DNA from: Hydractinia symbiolongicarpus
Lineage: Eukaryota > Cnidaria > Hydrozoa > Anthoathecata > Hydractiniidae
Length of the DNA: 64,000 bases
NCBI RefSeq assembly: GCF_029227915.1
Contig: NC_079880.1
Coordinates: forward strand, 2,916,001-2,980,000
Direction of reading: 5' to 3'
Numbering within the stretch: position 1 is the first letter of the stretch; the number at the start of each line of letters is the position of its first letter. Shown one piece after another: positions 25,011-36,175 of this stretch. Made by a program: the position numbers and the translations under genes. The notes under the pieces are model-generated. The model ran no database searches, had not been told where the DNA came from, and saw only the letters and a program-made list of their open reading frames with translations.

Positions 25011-28000
25011 CATTTCTGACAACTACAAGTCTCATGCGTTTTAGTGGTGAAAAAATAATTTAAAAAATCGTTCGGGAAATGAGTTTACTCCCTGGGTACT
25101 TTCTTTGTATACTTTTGACAATACGGGCCGAGTCCGGGATTTACGGGAAATCGCAGGTTTTCGTTTGCCGGCGATTAAACTTCTTTTATTCAGCGTCTCA
25201 TCAAAAATGAAAACATTTTTGAAAACTACAAGTCTCATGCGTTTTAGTGGTGAAAAGATAATTTAAAAAATCGTTTTGGAAATGAGTTTACTCACAGGGT
25301 ACTTTCTTTGTATACATTCGACTATACGGGCCAAGCCCGGGATTTACGGGAAATCGCGGGTTTTCGTTTGCTGGCGATTAAACCACTTTCATTAAGCGTC
25401 TCATCAAAAATGAAAAGATTTCTGAAAACTACAAGTCTCATGCGTTTTAGTGGTGAAAAAATAATTTAAAAAATCGTTCGGGAAATGAGTTTTCTCACAG
25501 GGTACTTTCTTTGTATACATTCGACTATACGGTCCAAGCCCGGGATTTACGGGAAAAGGCGGGTTTTCGTTTACCGGCAATTAAACTTCTTTTATTCAGC
25601 GTCTCATCAAAAATGAAAACATTTTTAAAAACTACAAGTCTCATGCGTTGTAGTGGTGAAAAAATAATTTAAAAAATCGTTCGAAAAATGAGTTTACTCC
25701 CTGGGTAATTTCTTTGTATACTTTTGACTATACGGGCCGAGTCCTAGGTTTACGGGAAATGGCGGGTTTTCGTTTGCCGGCGATTAAACTTCTTTTATTC
25801 AGCGTCTCATCAAAAATAAAAACATTTTTAAAAACTACAAGTCTCATGCGTTGTAGTGGTGAAAAAATAATTTAAAAAATCGTTCGAAAAATGAGTTTAC
25901 TCCCTGGGTAATTTCTTTGTATACTTTTGACTGTACGGGCCGAGTCCGTGGTTTACGGGAATTGGCGGGTTTTTGTTTGCCGGCGATTAAACTTCTTTTA
26001 TTCAGCGTCTCATCAAAAATGAAAACATTTTTGAAAACTACAAGTCTCATGCGTTTTAGTGGTGAAAAGATAATTTAAAAAATCGTTTTGGAAATGAGTT
26101 TACTCACAGGGTACTTTCTTTGTATACATTCGACTATACGGGCCAAGCCCGGGATTTACGGAAAATCGCGGGTTTTCGTTTGCTGGCGATTAAACCACTT
26201 TCATTAAGCGTCTCATCAAAAATGAAAACATTTCTGAAAACTACAAGTCTCATGCGTTTTAGTGATGAAAAAATAATTTAAAAAATCGTTCGGGAAATGA
26301 GTTTTCTCACAGGGTACTTTCTTTGTATACATTCGACTATACGGGCCAAGCCCGGGACTTACGGGAAATGGCGGGTTTTCGTTTACCGGCAATTAAACTT
26401 CTTTTATTCAGCGTCTCATCAAAAATGAAAACATTTTTAAAAACTACAAGTCTCATGCGTTGTAGTGGTGAAAAAATAATTTAAAAAATCGTTCGAAAAA
26501 TGAGTTTACTCCCTGGGTAATTTCTTTGTATACTTTTGACTATACGGGCCGAGTCCGAGGTTTACGGGAAATGGCGGGTTTTCGTTTGCCGGCGATTAAA
26601 CTTCTTTTATTCAGCGTCTCATCAAAAATAAAAACATTTTTAAAAACTACAAGTCTCATGCGTTGTAGTGGTGAAAAAATAATTTAAAAAATCGTTCGAA
26701 AAATGAGTTTACTCCCTGGGTAATTTCTTTGTATACTTTTGACTATACGGGCCGAGTCCGTGGTTTACGGGAATTGGCGGGTTTTCGTTTGCCGGCGATT
26801 AAACTTCTTTTATTCAGCGTCTCATCAAAAATGAAAACATTTTTGAAAACTACAAGTCTCATGCGTTTTAGTGGTGAAAAGATAATTTAAAAAATCGTTT
26901 TGGAAATGAGTTTACTCACAGGGTACTTTCTTTGTATTCATTCGACTATACGGGCCAAGCCCGGGATTTACGGGAAATCGCGGGTTTTCGTTTGCTGGCG
27001 ATTAAACCACTTTCATTAAGCGTCTCATCAAAAATGAAAACATTTCTGACAACTACAAGTCTCATGCGTTTTAGTGGTGAAAAAATAATTTAAAAAATCG
27101 TTCGGGAAATGAGTTTACTCCCTGGGTACTTTCTTTGTATACTTTTGACAATACGGGCCGAGTCCGGGATTTACGGGAAATCGCAGGTTTTCGTTTGCTG
27201 GCGATTAAACCACTTTCATTAAGCGTCTCATCAAAAATGAAAACATTTCTGAAAACTACAAGTCTCATGCGTTTTAGTGATGAAAAAATAATTTAAAAAA
27301 TCGTTCGGGAAATGAGTTTTCTCACAGGGTACTTTCTTTGTATACATTCGACTATACGGGCCAAGCCCGGGACTTACGGGAAATGGCGGGTTTTCGTTTA
27401 CCGGCAATTAAACTTCTTTTATTCAGCGTCTCATCAAAAATGAAAACATTTTTAAAAACTACAAGTCTCATGTGTTGTAGTGGTGAAAAAATAATTTAAA
27501 AAATCGTTCGAAAAATGAGTTTACTCCCTGGGTAATTTCTTTGTATACTTTTGACTATACGGGCCGAGTCCGAGGTTTACGGGAAATGGCGGGTTTTCGT
27601 TTGCCGGCGATTAAACTTCTTTTATTCAGCGTCTCATCAAAAATAAAAACATTTTTAAAAACTACAAGTCTCATGCGTTGTAGTGGTGAAAAAATAATTT
27701 AAAAAATCGTTCGAAAAATGAGTTTACTCCCTGGGTAATTTCTTTGTATACTTTTGACTATACGGGCCGAGTCCGTGGTTTACGGGAATTGGCGGGTTTT
27801 CGTTTGCCGGCGATTAAACTTCTTTTATTCAGCGTCTCATCAAAAATGAAAACATTTTTGAAAACTACAAGTCTCATTCGTTTTAGTGGTGAAAAGATAA
27901 TTTAAAAAATCGTTTTGGAAATGAGTTTACTCACAGGGTACTTTCTTTGTATACTTTTGACAATACGGGCCGAGTCCGGGATTTACGGGAAATCGCAGGT

Positions 28001-28157
28001 TTTCGTTTGCCGGCGATTAAACTTCTTTTATTCAGCGTCTCATCAAAAATGAAAACATTTTTGAAAACTACAAGTCTCATGCGTTTTAGTGGTGAAAAGA
28101 TAATTTAAAAAATCGTTTTGGAAATGAGTTTACTCACAGGGTACTTTCTTTGTATAC

Positions 28158-28173
28158 ATTCGACTATACGGGC
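28158..28173 (+). other. CENP-B-box-like motif, one base short (type B)
   Basis: Type B monomers read ATTCGACTATACGGGC. The known CENP-B box core is TTCG, four bases, A, two bases, CGGG. Here TTCG, A, two bases and CGGG are all present in order but only three bases separate TTCG from the A. Type A monomers lack TTCG here (TTTTGAC). Because spacing matters for CENP-B binding, this is a resemblance only. Confidence 0.4.
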
Positions 28174-28181
28174 CAAGCCCG
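28169..28181 (+). other. Representative G/C hairpin, 5-bp stem
   Basis: CGGGC, loop CAA, then GCCCG in type B monomers. In type A the same place reads CGGGC, CGA, GTCCG, which still pairs as RNA from the + strand through one G-U pair. The minus strand would have an A-C mismatch there. A functional RNA structure is speculation. Confidence 0.6.
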
Positions 28182-28193
28182 GGATTTACGGGA

Positions 28194-28221
28194 AATCGCG
28201 GGTTTTCGTTTGCTGGCGATT
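28194..28221 (+). other. Representative AATCGC/GCGATT dyad
   Basis: AATCGC and GCGATT form a 6-bp inverted repeat with a 16-base spacer. Monomers reading AATGGC, or GCGAATAAAC in the GAGTGCG class, break it. It may be a binding-site dyad or chance. Confidence 0.45.
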
Positions 28222-29430
28222 AAACCACTTTCATTAAGCGTCTCATCAAAAATGAAAACATTTCTGAAAACTACAAGTCTCATGCGTTTTAGTGGTGAAA
28301 AAATAATTTAAAAAATCGTTCGGGAAATGAGTTTTCTCACAGGGTACTTTCTTTGTATACATTGGACTATACGGGCCAAGCCCGGGATTTACGGGAAATG
28401 GCGGGTTTTCGTTTACCGGCAATTAAACTTCTTTTATTCAGCGTCTCATCAAAAATGAAAACATTTTTAAAAACTACAAGTCTCATGCGTTGTAGTGGTG
28501 AAAAAATAATTTAAAAAATCGTTCGAAAAATGAGTTTACTCCCTGGGTAATTTCTTTGTATACTTTTGACTATACGGGCCGAGTCCGAGGTTTACGGGAA
28601 ATGGCGGGTTTTCGTTTGCCGGCGATTAAACTTCTTTTATTCAGCGTCTCATCAAAAATAAAAACATTTTTAAAAACTACAAGTCTCATGCGTTGTAGTG
28701 GTGAAAAAATAATTTAAAAAATCGTTCGAAAAATGAGTTTACTCCCTGGGTAATTTCTTTGTATACTTTTGACTATACGGGCCGAGTCCGTGGTTTACGG
28801 GAATTGGCGGGTTTTCGTTTGCCGGCGATTAAACTTCTTTTATTCAGCGTCTCATCAAAAATGAAAACATTTTTGAAAACTACAAGTCTCATGCGTTTTA
28901 GTGGTGAAAAGATAATTTAAAAAATCGTTTTGGAAATGAGTTTACTCACAGGGTACTTTCTTTGTATACATTCGACTATACGGGCCAAGCCCGGGATTTA
29001 CGGGAAATCGCGGGTTTTCGTTTGCTGGCGATTAAACCACTTTCATTAAGCGTCTCATCAAAAATGAAAATATTTCTGACAACTACAAGTCTCATGCGTT
29101 TTAGTGGTGAAAAAATAATTTAAAAAATCGTTCGGGAAATGAGTTTACTCCCTGGGTACTTTCTTTGTATACTTTTGACAATACGGGCCGAGTCCGGGAT
29201 TTACGGGAAATCGCAGGTTTTCGTTTGCCGGCGATTAAACTTCTTTTATTCAGCGTCTCATCAAAAATGAAAACATTTTTGAAAACTACAAGTCTCATGC
29301 GTTTTAGTGGTGAAAAGATAATTTAAAAAATCGTTTTGGAAATGAGTTTACTCACAGGGTACTTTCTTTGTATACATTCGACTATACGGGCCAAGCCCGG
29401 GATTTACGGGAAATCGCGGGTTTTCGTTTG

Positions 29431-30104
29431 CTGGCGATTAAACCACTTTCATTAAGCGTCTCATCAAAAATGAAAACATTTCTGAAAACTACAAGTCTCA
29501 TGCGTTTTAGTGGTGAAAAAATAATTTAAAAAATCGTTCGGGAAATGAGTTTACTCCCTGGGTACTTTCTTTGTATACTTTTGACTATACGGGCCGAGTC
29601 CGGGATTTACGGGAAATCGCGGATCTTCGTTTGCCGGCGATTAAACTTCTTTTATTCAGCGTCCCATCAAATATAAAAATATTTTTGAAAACTACAAGTC
29701 TCATGCGTTTAGTGGTAAAAAAATAATATAAAAAATCGTTCGGGAAATGAGTTTACTCCCTGGGTACTTTCTCTGTATACTTTTGACTATACGGGTTGAG
29801 TCCGGGGTTTACGGGAAATTGCGGGTTTTCGTTTGCCGGCGATTAAACTTCTTTTATTCAGCGTCTCATCAAAAATGAAAACATTTTTGAAAACTGCAAG
29901 TCTCATGCGTTTTAGTTGTGAAAATATAATTTAAAAAATCGTTTTGGAAATGAGTTTACTCACAGGGTACTTTCTTTGTAAACATTCGACTATACGGGCC
30001 AAGTCTGGGATTTACGGGAAATCGCGGGTTTTCGTTTGCTGGCGATTATACCACTTTCATTAAGTGTCTCATCAAAAATGAAAACATTTTTAAAAACTAC
30101 AAGT
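29431..30104 (+). repeat. Segment shared with 33.7 and 21.4 kb
   Basis: This stretch matches 33,690-34,341 at an offset of 4,261 bp, with the private GGGTTGAGTCCGG, ACTGCAAG with AGTTGTGAAAATATAATTT, CAAGTCTGGG and GATTATACCAC with AAGTGTCTCATC. The GCGGATCTTCG monomers also match 21,500 and 22,320. The match ends near 30,080, where CATTTTTAAAAAC replaces CATTTCTGAAAAC, marking a recombination edge. Confidence 0.83.
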
Positions 30105-31320
30105 CTCATGCGTTGTAGTGGTGAAAAAATAATTTAAAAAATCGTTCGAAAAATAAGTTTACTCCCTGGGTAATTTCTTTGTATACTTTTGACTATACGG
30201 GCCGAGTCCGGGATTTACGGAAATCGCAGGTTTTCGTTTGCCGGCGATTAAACTTCTTTTATTCAGCGTCTCATCAAAAATGAAAACATTTTAAAAAACT
30301 ACAAGTCTCATGCGTTTTAGTGGTGAAAAAATAATTTAAAAAATCGTTCGGGAAATGAGTTTACTCACAGGGTACTTTCTTTGTATACATTCGACTATAT
30401 GGGCAAAGCCCGTGATTTACGGGAAATCGCGGGTTTTCGTTTGCCGGCGATTAAACTTCTTTTATTCAGCGTCTCATCAAAAATGAAAAAATTTTTGAAA
30501 ACTACAAGTCTCATGCGTTTTAGTGGTGAAAAGATAATTTAAAAAATCGTTTTGGAAATGAGTTTACTCACAGGGTACTTTCTTTGTATACATTCGACTA
30601 TACGGGCCAAGCCCGGGATTTACGGGAAATGGCGGGTTTTCGTTTGCCGGCGATTAAACTTCTTTTATTCAGCGTCTCATCAAAAATGAAAACATTTTTA
30701 AAAACTACAAGTCTCATGCGTTGTAGTGGTGAAAAAATAATTTAAAAAATCGTTCGAAAAATAAGTTTACTCCCTGGGTAATTTCTTTGTATACTTTTGA
30801 CTATACGGGCCGAGTCCGGGATTTACGGAAATCGCAGGTTTTCGTTTGCCGGCGATTAAACTTCTTTTATTCAGCGTCTCATCAAAAATGAAAACATTTT
30901 AAAAAACTACAAGTCTCATGCGTTTTAGTGGTGAAAAAATAATTTAAAAAATCGTTCGGGAAATGAGTTTACTCACAGGGTACTTTCTTTGTATACATTC
31001 GACTATATGGGCAAAGCCCGTGATTTACGGGAAATCGCGGGTTTTCGTTTGCCGGCGATTAAACTTCTTTTATTCAGCGTCTCATCAAAAATGAAAAAAT
31101 TTTTGAAAACTACAAGTCTCATGCGTTTTAGTGGTGAAAAGATAATTTAAAAAATCGTTTTGGAAATGAGTTTACTCACAGGGTACTTTCTTTGTATACA
31201 TTCGACTATACGGGCCAAGCCCGGGATTTACGGGAAATGGCGGGTTTTCGTTTGCCGGCGATTAAACTTCTTTTATTCAGCGTCTCATCAAAAATGAAAA
31301 CATTTTTAAAAACTACAAGT
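30105..31320 (+). repeat. 3-monomer HOR, 608 bp, two tandem copies
   Basis: Copies at about 30,105-30,712 and 30,713-31,320. Shared private markers are GAAAAATAAGTTTACTCCC, CATTTTAAAAAACTACAAG, ATATGGGCAAAGCCCGTG (GGGCAAAGCC at 30,401 and 31,009) and ATGAAAAAATTTTTG. The copies look nearly identical by eye. The same trio of monomers appears again inside the 34.1-38.2 kb blocks. Confidence 0.88.
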
Positions 31321-32142
31321 CTCATGCGTTGTAGTGGTGAAAAAATAATTTAAAAAATCGTTCGAAAAATGAGTTTACTCCCTGGGTAATTTCTTTGTAT
31401 ACTTTTGACTATACGGGCCGAGTCCGGGGTTTACGGGAAATGGCAGGTTTTCGTTTGCCGGCGATTAAACTTCTTTTATTCAGCGTCTCATCAAAAATGA
31501 AAACATTTTTGAAAACTACAAGTCTCATGCGTTTTAGTGGTGAAAAGATAATTTAAAAAATCGTTTTGGATATGAGTTTACTCACAGGGTACTTTCTTTG
31601 TATACATTCGACTATACGGGCCAAGCCCGAGATTTACGGGCAATCGCGGGTTATCGTTTGCTGGCGATTAAACCACTTTCATTAAGCGTCTCATCAAAAA
31701 TGAAAACATTTCTGAAAACTACAAGTCTCATGCGTTTTAGTGGTGAAAAAATAATTTAAAAAATCGTTCGGGAAATAAGTTTACTCACAGGGTACTTCTT
31801 TTGTATACATTCGACTATACGGGCCAAGCCCGAGATTTACGGGCAATCGCGGGTTATCGTTTGCTGGCGATTAAACCACTTTCATTAAGCGTCTCATCAA
31901 AAATGAAAACATTTCTGAAAACTACAAGTCTCATGCGTTTTAGTGGTGAAAAAATAATTTAAAAAATCGTTCGGGAAATAAGTTTACTCACAGGGTACTT
32001 CTTTTGTATACATTCGACTATACGGGCCAAGCCCGGGATTTACGGGAAATGGCGGGTTTTCGTTTGCCGCCGATTAAACTTCTTTTATTCAGCGTCTCAT
32101 CAAAAATGAAAACATTTTTGAAAACTACAAGTCTCATGCGTT
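31321..32142 (+). repeat. Block with a 203-bp monomer duplication
   Basis: A monomer with CCCGAGATTTACGGGCAATCG and GGTTATCGTTTGC is present twice in tandem, its marker at 31,628 and 31,831, exactly 203 bp apart; the equivalent places at 36.5 and 38.5 kb have only one. This explains why spacing to the GACAATA dimer is 203 bp longer here. GTACTTCTTTTG and GCCGCCGATT are further local markers. Confidence 0.83.
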
Positions 32143-33384
32143 TTAGTGGTGAAAAAATAATTTAAAAAATCGTTCGGGAAATGAGTTTACTCCCTGGGTA
32201 CTTTCTTTGTATACTTTTGACAATACGGGCCGAGTCCGGGATTTACGGGAAATCGCAGGTTTTCGTTTGCCGGCGATTAAACTTCTTTTATTCAGCGTCT
32301 CATCAAAAATGAAAACATTTTTTAAAAAATTCAAGTCTCATGCGTTTTAGTGGTGAAAAAATAATTTAAAAAATCGTTCGGGAAATGAGTTTACTCCCTG
32401 GGTACTTTCTTTGTATACTTTTGACAATACGGGCCGAGTCCGGGATTTACGGGAAATCGCAGGTTTTCGTTTGCCGGCGATTAAACTTCTTTTATTCAGC
32501 GTCTCATCAAAAATGAAAACATTTTTGAAAACTACAAGTCTCATGCGTTTTAGTGGTGAAAAGATAATTTAAAAAATCGTTTTGGAAATGAGTTTACTCA
32601 CAGGGTACTTTCTTTGTATACATTCGACTATACGGGCCAAGCCCGGGATTTACGGGAAATCGCGGGTTTTCGTTTGCTGGCGATTAAACCACTTTCATTA
32701 AGCGTCTCATCAAAAATGAAAACATTTCTGAAAACTACAAGTCTCATGCGTTTTAGTGGTGAAAAAATAATTTAAAAAATCGTTCGGGAAATGAGTTTTC
32801 TCACAGGGTACTTTCTTTGTATACATTCGACTATACGGGCCAAGCCCGGGATTTACGGGAAATGGCGGGTTTTCGTTTACCGGCAATTAAACTTCTTTTA
32901 TTCAGCGTCTCATCAAAAATGAAAACATTTTTAAAAACTACAAGTCTCATGCGTTGTAGTGGTCAAAAAATAATTTAAAAAATCGTTCGAAAAATGAGTT
33001 TACTCCCTGGGTAATTTCTTTGTATACTTTTGACTATACGGGCCGAGTCCGAGGTTTACGGGAAATGGCGGGTTTTCGTTTGCCGGCGATTAAACTTCTT
33101 TTATTCAGCGTCTCATCAAAAATAAAAACATTTTTAAAAACTACAAGTCTCATGCGTTGTAGTGGTGAAAAAATAATTTAAAAAATCGTTCGAAAAATGA
33201 GTTTACTCCCTGGGTAATTTCTTTGTATACTTTTGACTATACGGGCTTAGTCCGTGGTTTACGGGAAATGGCGGGTTTTCGTTTGCCGGCGATTAAACTT
33301 CTTTTATTCAGCGTCTCATCAAAAATGAAAACATTTTTGAAAACTACAAGTCTCATGCGTTTTAGTGGTGAAAAGATAATTTAA
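32143..33384 (+). repeat. GACAATA dimer plus partial 5-mer
   Basis: Begins with two GACAATA monomers joined by TTTTTTAAAAAATTCAAG, followed by the 5-monomer order known from 25-29 kb (GATAATTT, CATTTCTG, GAGTTTTCTCACAGG, GTTTACCGGCAATT, GTTGTAG with GTCCGAGG). It ends in a chimeric monomer at about 33,375-33,391, where GATAATTT runs into TTCGGG instead of the usual TTTTGG. Confidence 0.82.
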
Positions 33385-34290
33385 AAAATCGTTCGGGAAA
33401 TGAGTTTACTCCCTGGGTACTTTCTCTGTATACTTTTGACTATACGGGTCGAGTCAGGGGCTTACGGGAAATCGCGGGTTTTCGTTTGCCGGCGATTAAA
33501 CTTCTTTTATTCAGCGTCTCATCAAAAATGAAAACATTTTTGAAAACTACAAGTCTCATGCGTTTTAGTGGTGAAAAGATAACTTAAAAAATCGTTTTGG
33601 AAATGAGTTTACTCACAGGGTACTTTCTTTGTAAACATTCGACTATACGGGCCAAGCCCGGGATTTACGGGAAATCGCGGGTTTTCGTTTGCTGGCGATT
33701 AAACCACTTTCATTAAACGTCTCATCAAAAATGAAAACATTTCTGAAAACTACAAGTCTCATGCGTTTTAGTGGTGAAAAAATAATTTAAAAAATCGTTC
33801 GGGAAATGAGTTTACTCCCTGGGTACTTTCTTTGTATACTTTTGACTATACGGGCCGAGTCCGGGATTTACGGGAAATCGCGGATCTTCGTTTGCCGGCG
33901 ATTAAACTTCTTTTATTCAGCGTCCCATCAAATATAAAAATATTTTTTAAAACTACAAGTCTCATGCGTTTAGTGGTAAAAAAATAATATAAAAAATCGT
34001 TCGGGAAATGAGTTTACTCCCTGGGTACTTTCTCTGTATACTTTTGACTATACGGGTTGAGTCCGGGGTTTACGGGAAATTGCGGGTTTTCGTTTGCCGG
34101 CGATTAAACTTCTTTTATTCAGCGTCTCATCAAAAATGAAAACATTTTTGAAAACTGCAAGTCTCATGCGTTTTAGTTGTGAAAATATAATTTAAAAAAT
34201 CGTTTTGGAAATGAGTTTACTCACAGGGTACTTTCCTTGTAAACATTCGACTATACGGGCCAAGTCTGGGATTTACGGGAAATCGCGGGT
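33385..34290 (+). repeat. Displaced copy of the 21.0-21.9 kb segment
   Basis: About 4.5 monomers match 21,017-21,920 at a constant offset of 12,368 bp: TCAGGGGCTTAC (33,453 and 21,085), GATAACTT, AAACGTCTCATC, GCGGATCTTCG with AGCGTCCCATC (33,919 and 21,551), CGTTTAGTGG and ACTGCAAG. TCAGGGGCTTAC is otherwise confined to 19.4-21.1 kb. The left edge is the chimeric monomer at about 33,375-33,391. Non-local transfer by unequal exchange or gene conversion is the simplest reading. Confidence 0.83.
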
Positions 34291-36175
34291 TTTCGTTTGC
34301 TGGCGATTATACCACTTTCATTAAGTGTCTCATCAAAAATGAAAACATTTCTGAAAACTACAAGTCTCATGCGTTTTAGTGGTGAAAAAATAATTTAAAA
34401 AATCGTTCGGGAAATGAGTTTACTCACAGGGTACTTTCTTTGTATACATTCGACTATACGGGCCAAGCCCGGGATTTACGGGAAATGGCGGGTTTTCGTT
34501 TGCCGGCGATTAAACTTCTTTTATTCAGCGTCTCATCAAAAATGAAAACATTTTTAAAAACTACAAGTCTCATGCGTTGTAGTGGTGAAAAAATAATTTA
34601 AAAAATCGTTCGAAAAATAAGTTTACTCCCTGGGTAATTTCTTTGTATACTTTTGACTATACGGGCCGAGTCCGGGATTTACGGAAATCGCAGGTTTTCG
34701 TTTGCCGGCGATTAAACTTCTTTTATTCAGCGTCTCATCAAAAATAAAAACATTTTAAAAAACTACAAGTCTCATGCGTTTTAGTGGTGAAAAAATAATT
34801 TAAAAAATCGTTCGGGAAATGAGTTTACTCACAGGGTACTTTCTTTGTATACATTCGACTATATGGGCAAAGCCCGTGATTTACGGGAAATCGCGGGTTT
34901 TCGTTTGCCGGCGATTAAACTTCTTTTATTCAGCGTCTCATCAAAAATGAAAAAATTTTTGAAAACTACAAGTCTCATGCGTTTTAGTGGTGAAAAGATA
35001 ATTTAAAAAATCGTTTTGGAAATGAGTTTACTCACAGGGTACTTTCTTTGTATACATTCGACTATACGGGCCAAGCCCGGGATTTACGGGAAATGGCGGG
35101 TTTTCGTTTGCCGGCGATTAAACTTCTTTTATTCAGCGTCTCATCAAAAATGAAAACATTTTTGAAAACTGCAAGTCTCATGCGTTTTAGTTGTGAAAAT
35201 ATAATTTAAAAAATCGTTTTGGAAATGAGTTTACTCACAGGGTAATTTCTTTGTAAACATTCGACTATACGGGCCAAGTCTGGGATTTACGGGAAATCGC
35301 GGGTTTTCGTTTGCTGGCGATTATACCACTTTCATTAAGTGTCTCATCAAAAATGAAAACATTTCTGAAACTACAAGTCTCATGCGTTTTAGTGGTGAAA
35401 AAATAATTTAAAAAATCGTTCGGGAAATGAGTTTACTCACAGGGTACTTTCTTTGTATACATTCGACTATACGGGCCAAGCCCGGGATTTACGGGAAATG
35501 GCGGGTTTTCGTTTGCCGGCGATTAAACTTCTTTTATTCAGCGTCTCATCAAAAATGAAAACATTTTTAAAAACTACAAGTCTCATGCGTTGTAGTGGTG
35601 AAAAAATAATTTAAAAAATCGTTCGAAAAATAAGTTTACTCCCTGGGTAATTTCTTTGTATACTTTTGACTATACGGGCCGAGTCCGGGATTTACGGAAA
35701 TCGCAGGTTTTCGTTTGCCGGCGATTAAACTTCTTTTATTCAGCGTCTCATCAAAAATGAAAACATTTTAAAAAACTACAAGTCTCATGCGTTTTAGTGG
35801 TGAAAAAATAATTTAAAAAATCGTTCGGGAAATGAGTTTACTCACAGGGTACTTTCTTTGTATACATTCGACTATATGGGCAAAGCCCGTGATTTACGGG
35901 AAATCGCGGGTTTTCGTTTGCCGGCGATTAAACTTCTTTTATTCAGCGTCTCATCAAAAATGAAAAAATTTTTGAAAACTACAAGTCTCATGCGTTTTAG
36001 TGGTGAAAAGATAATTTAAAAAATCGTTTTGGAAATGAGTTTACTCACAGGGTACTTTCTTTGTATACATTCGACTATACGGGCCAAGCCCGGGATTTAC
36101 GGGAAATGGCGGGTTTTCGTTTGCCGGCGATTAAACTTCTTTTATTCAGCGTCTCATCAAAAATGAAAACATTTT
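34150..36175 (+). repeat. 5-monomer HOR, 1,013 bp, two tandem copies
   Basis: Copies at about 34,150-35,162 and 35,163-36,175. Order: ACTGCAAG with AGTTGTGAAAATATAATTT; GATTATACCAC with CATTTCTG; GTTGTAG with AAAAATAAGTTTACTCCC; CATTTTAAAAAAC with ATATGGGCAAAGCCC (34,865 and 35,878); and ATGAAAAAATTTTTG with GATAATTT. It overlaps the left copy of the 2,030-bp duplication that starts at about 35,290, so the two events are nested. Confidence 0.85.

Larger units (their letters stand above)
28037..28239 (+). repeat. Reference type B monomer, 203 bp
   Basis: Type B differs from type A at linked positions: GTGGTGAAAAGATAATTT followed by TCGTTTTGGAAATGAG, CTCACAGGG in place of CTCCCTGGG, TATACATTCGAC in place of TATACTTTTGAC, CAAGCCC in place of CGAGTCC, and GCTGGCGATTAAACCAC followed by TTTCATTAAG in place of the TTCTTTTATTCAG end. 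These sites usually travel together, so they mark ancestral haplotypes. Where they are split within one monomer, recombination or gene conversion is the likely cause. Length is again 203 bp. Confidence 0.88.
25011..29430 (+). repeat. 5/10-monomer HOR (1,015/2,030 bp)
   Basis: CATTTCTGACAAC, a rare variant, lies at 25,011, 27,041 and 29,071 (29,071 with TATTTCTGAC), spaced exactly 2,030 bp. Inside, GAGTTTTCTCACAGG lies at 25,487, 26,299, 27,314 and 28,329, spaced 812, 1,015 and 1,015 bp. The 5-monomer order is GTTTACCGGCAATT; GTTGTAG with GTCCGAGG; GTTGTAG with GTCCGTGG and GGAATTGG; GATAATTT with TTTTGG; and a CATTTCTG monomer. The first unit is one monomer short. 1,015 and 2,030 are exact multiples of 203. 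Confidence 0.88.

Noticed and set aside
25735-25760. CTAGG in GAGTCCTAGGTTTAC as a member of the CCTAGGTAC subfamily
   Set aside because: It lies at a different place in the monomer (after GAGTC), so it is an unrelated substitution.
28158-28173. A true CENP-B box
   Set aside because: The canonical spacing needs seven bases between TTCG and CGGG; only six are present. Listed only as a resemblance.
28169-28200. Bacterial rho-independent terminator
   Set aside because: A G/C hairpin is present but no U-run follows, and the context is a eukaryote-like satellite.
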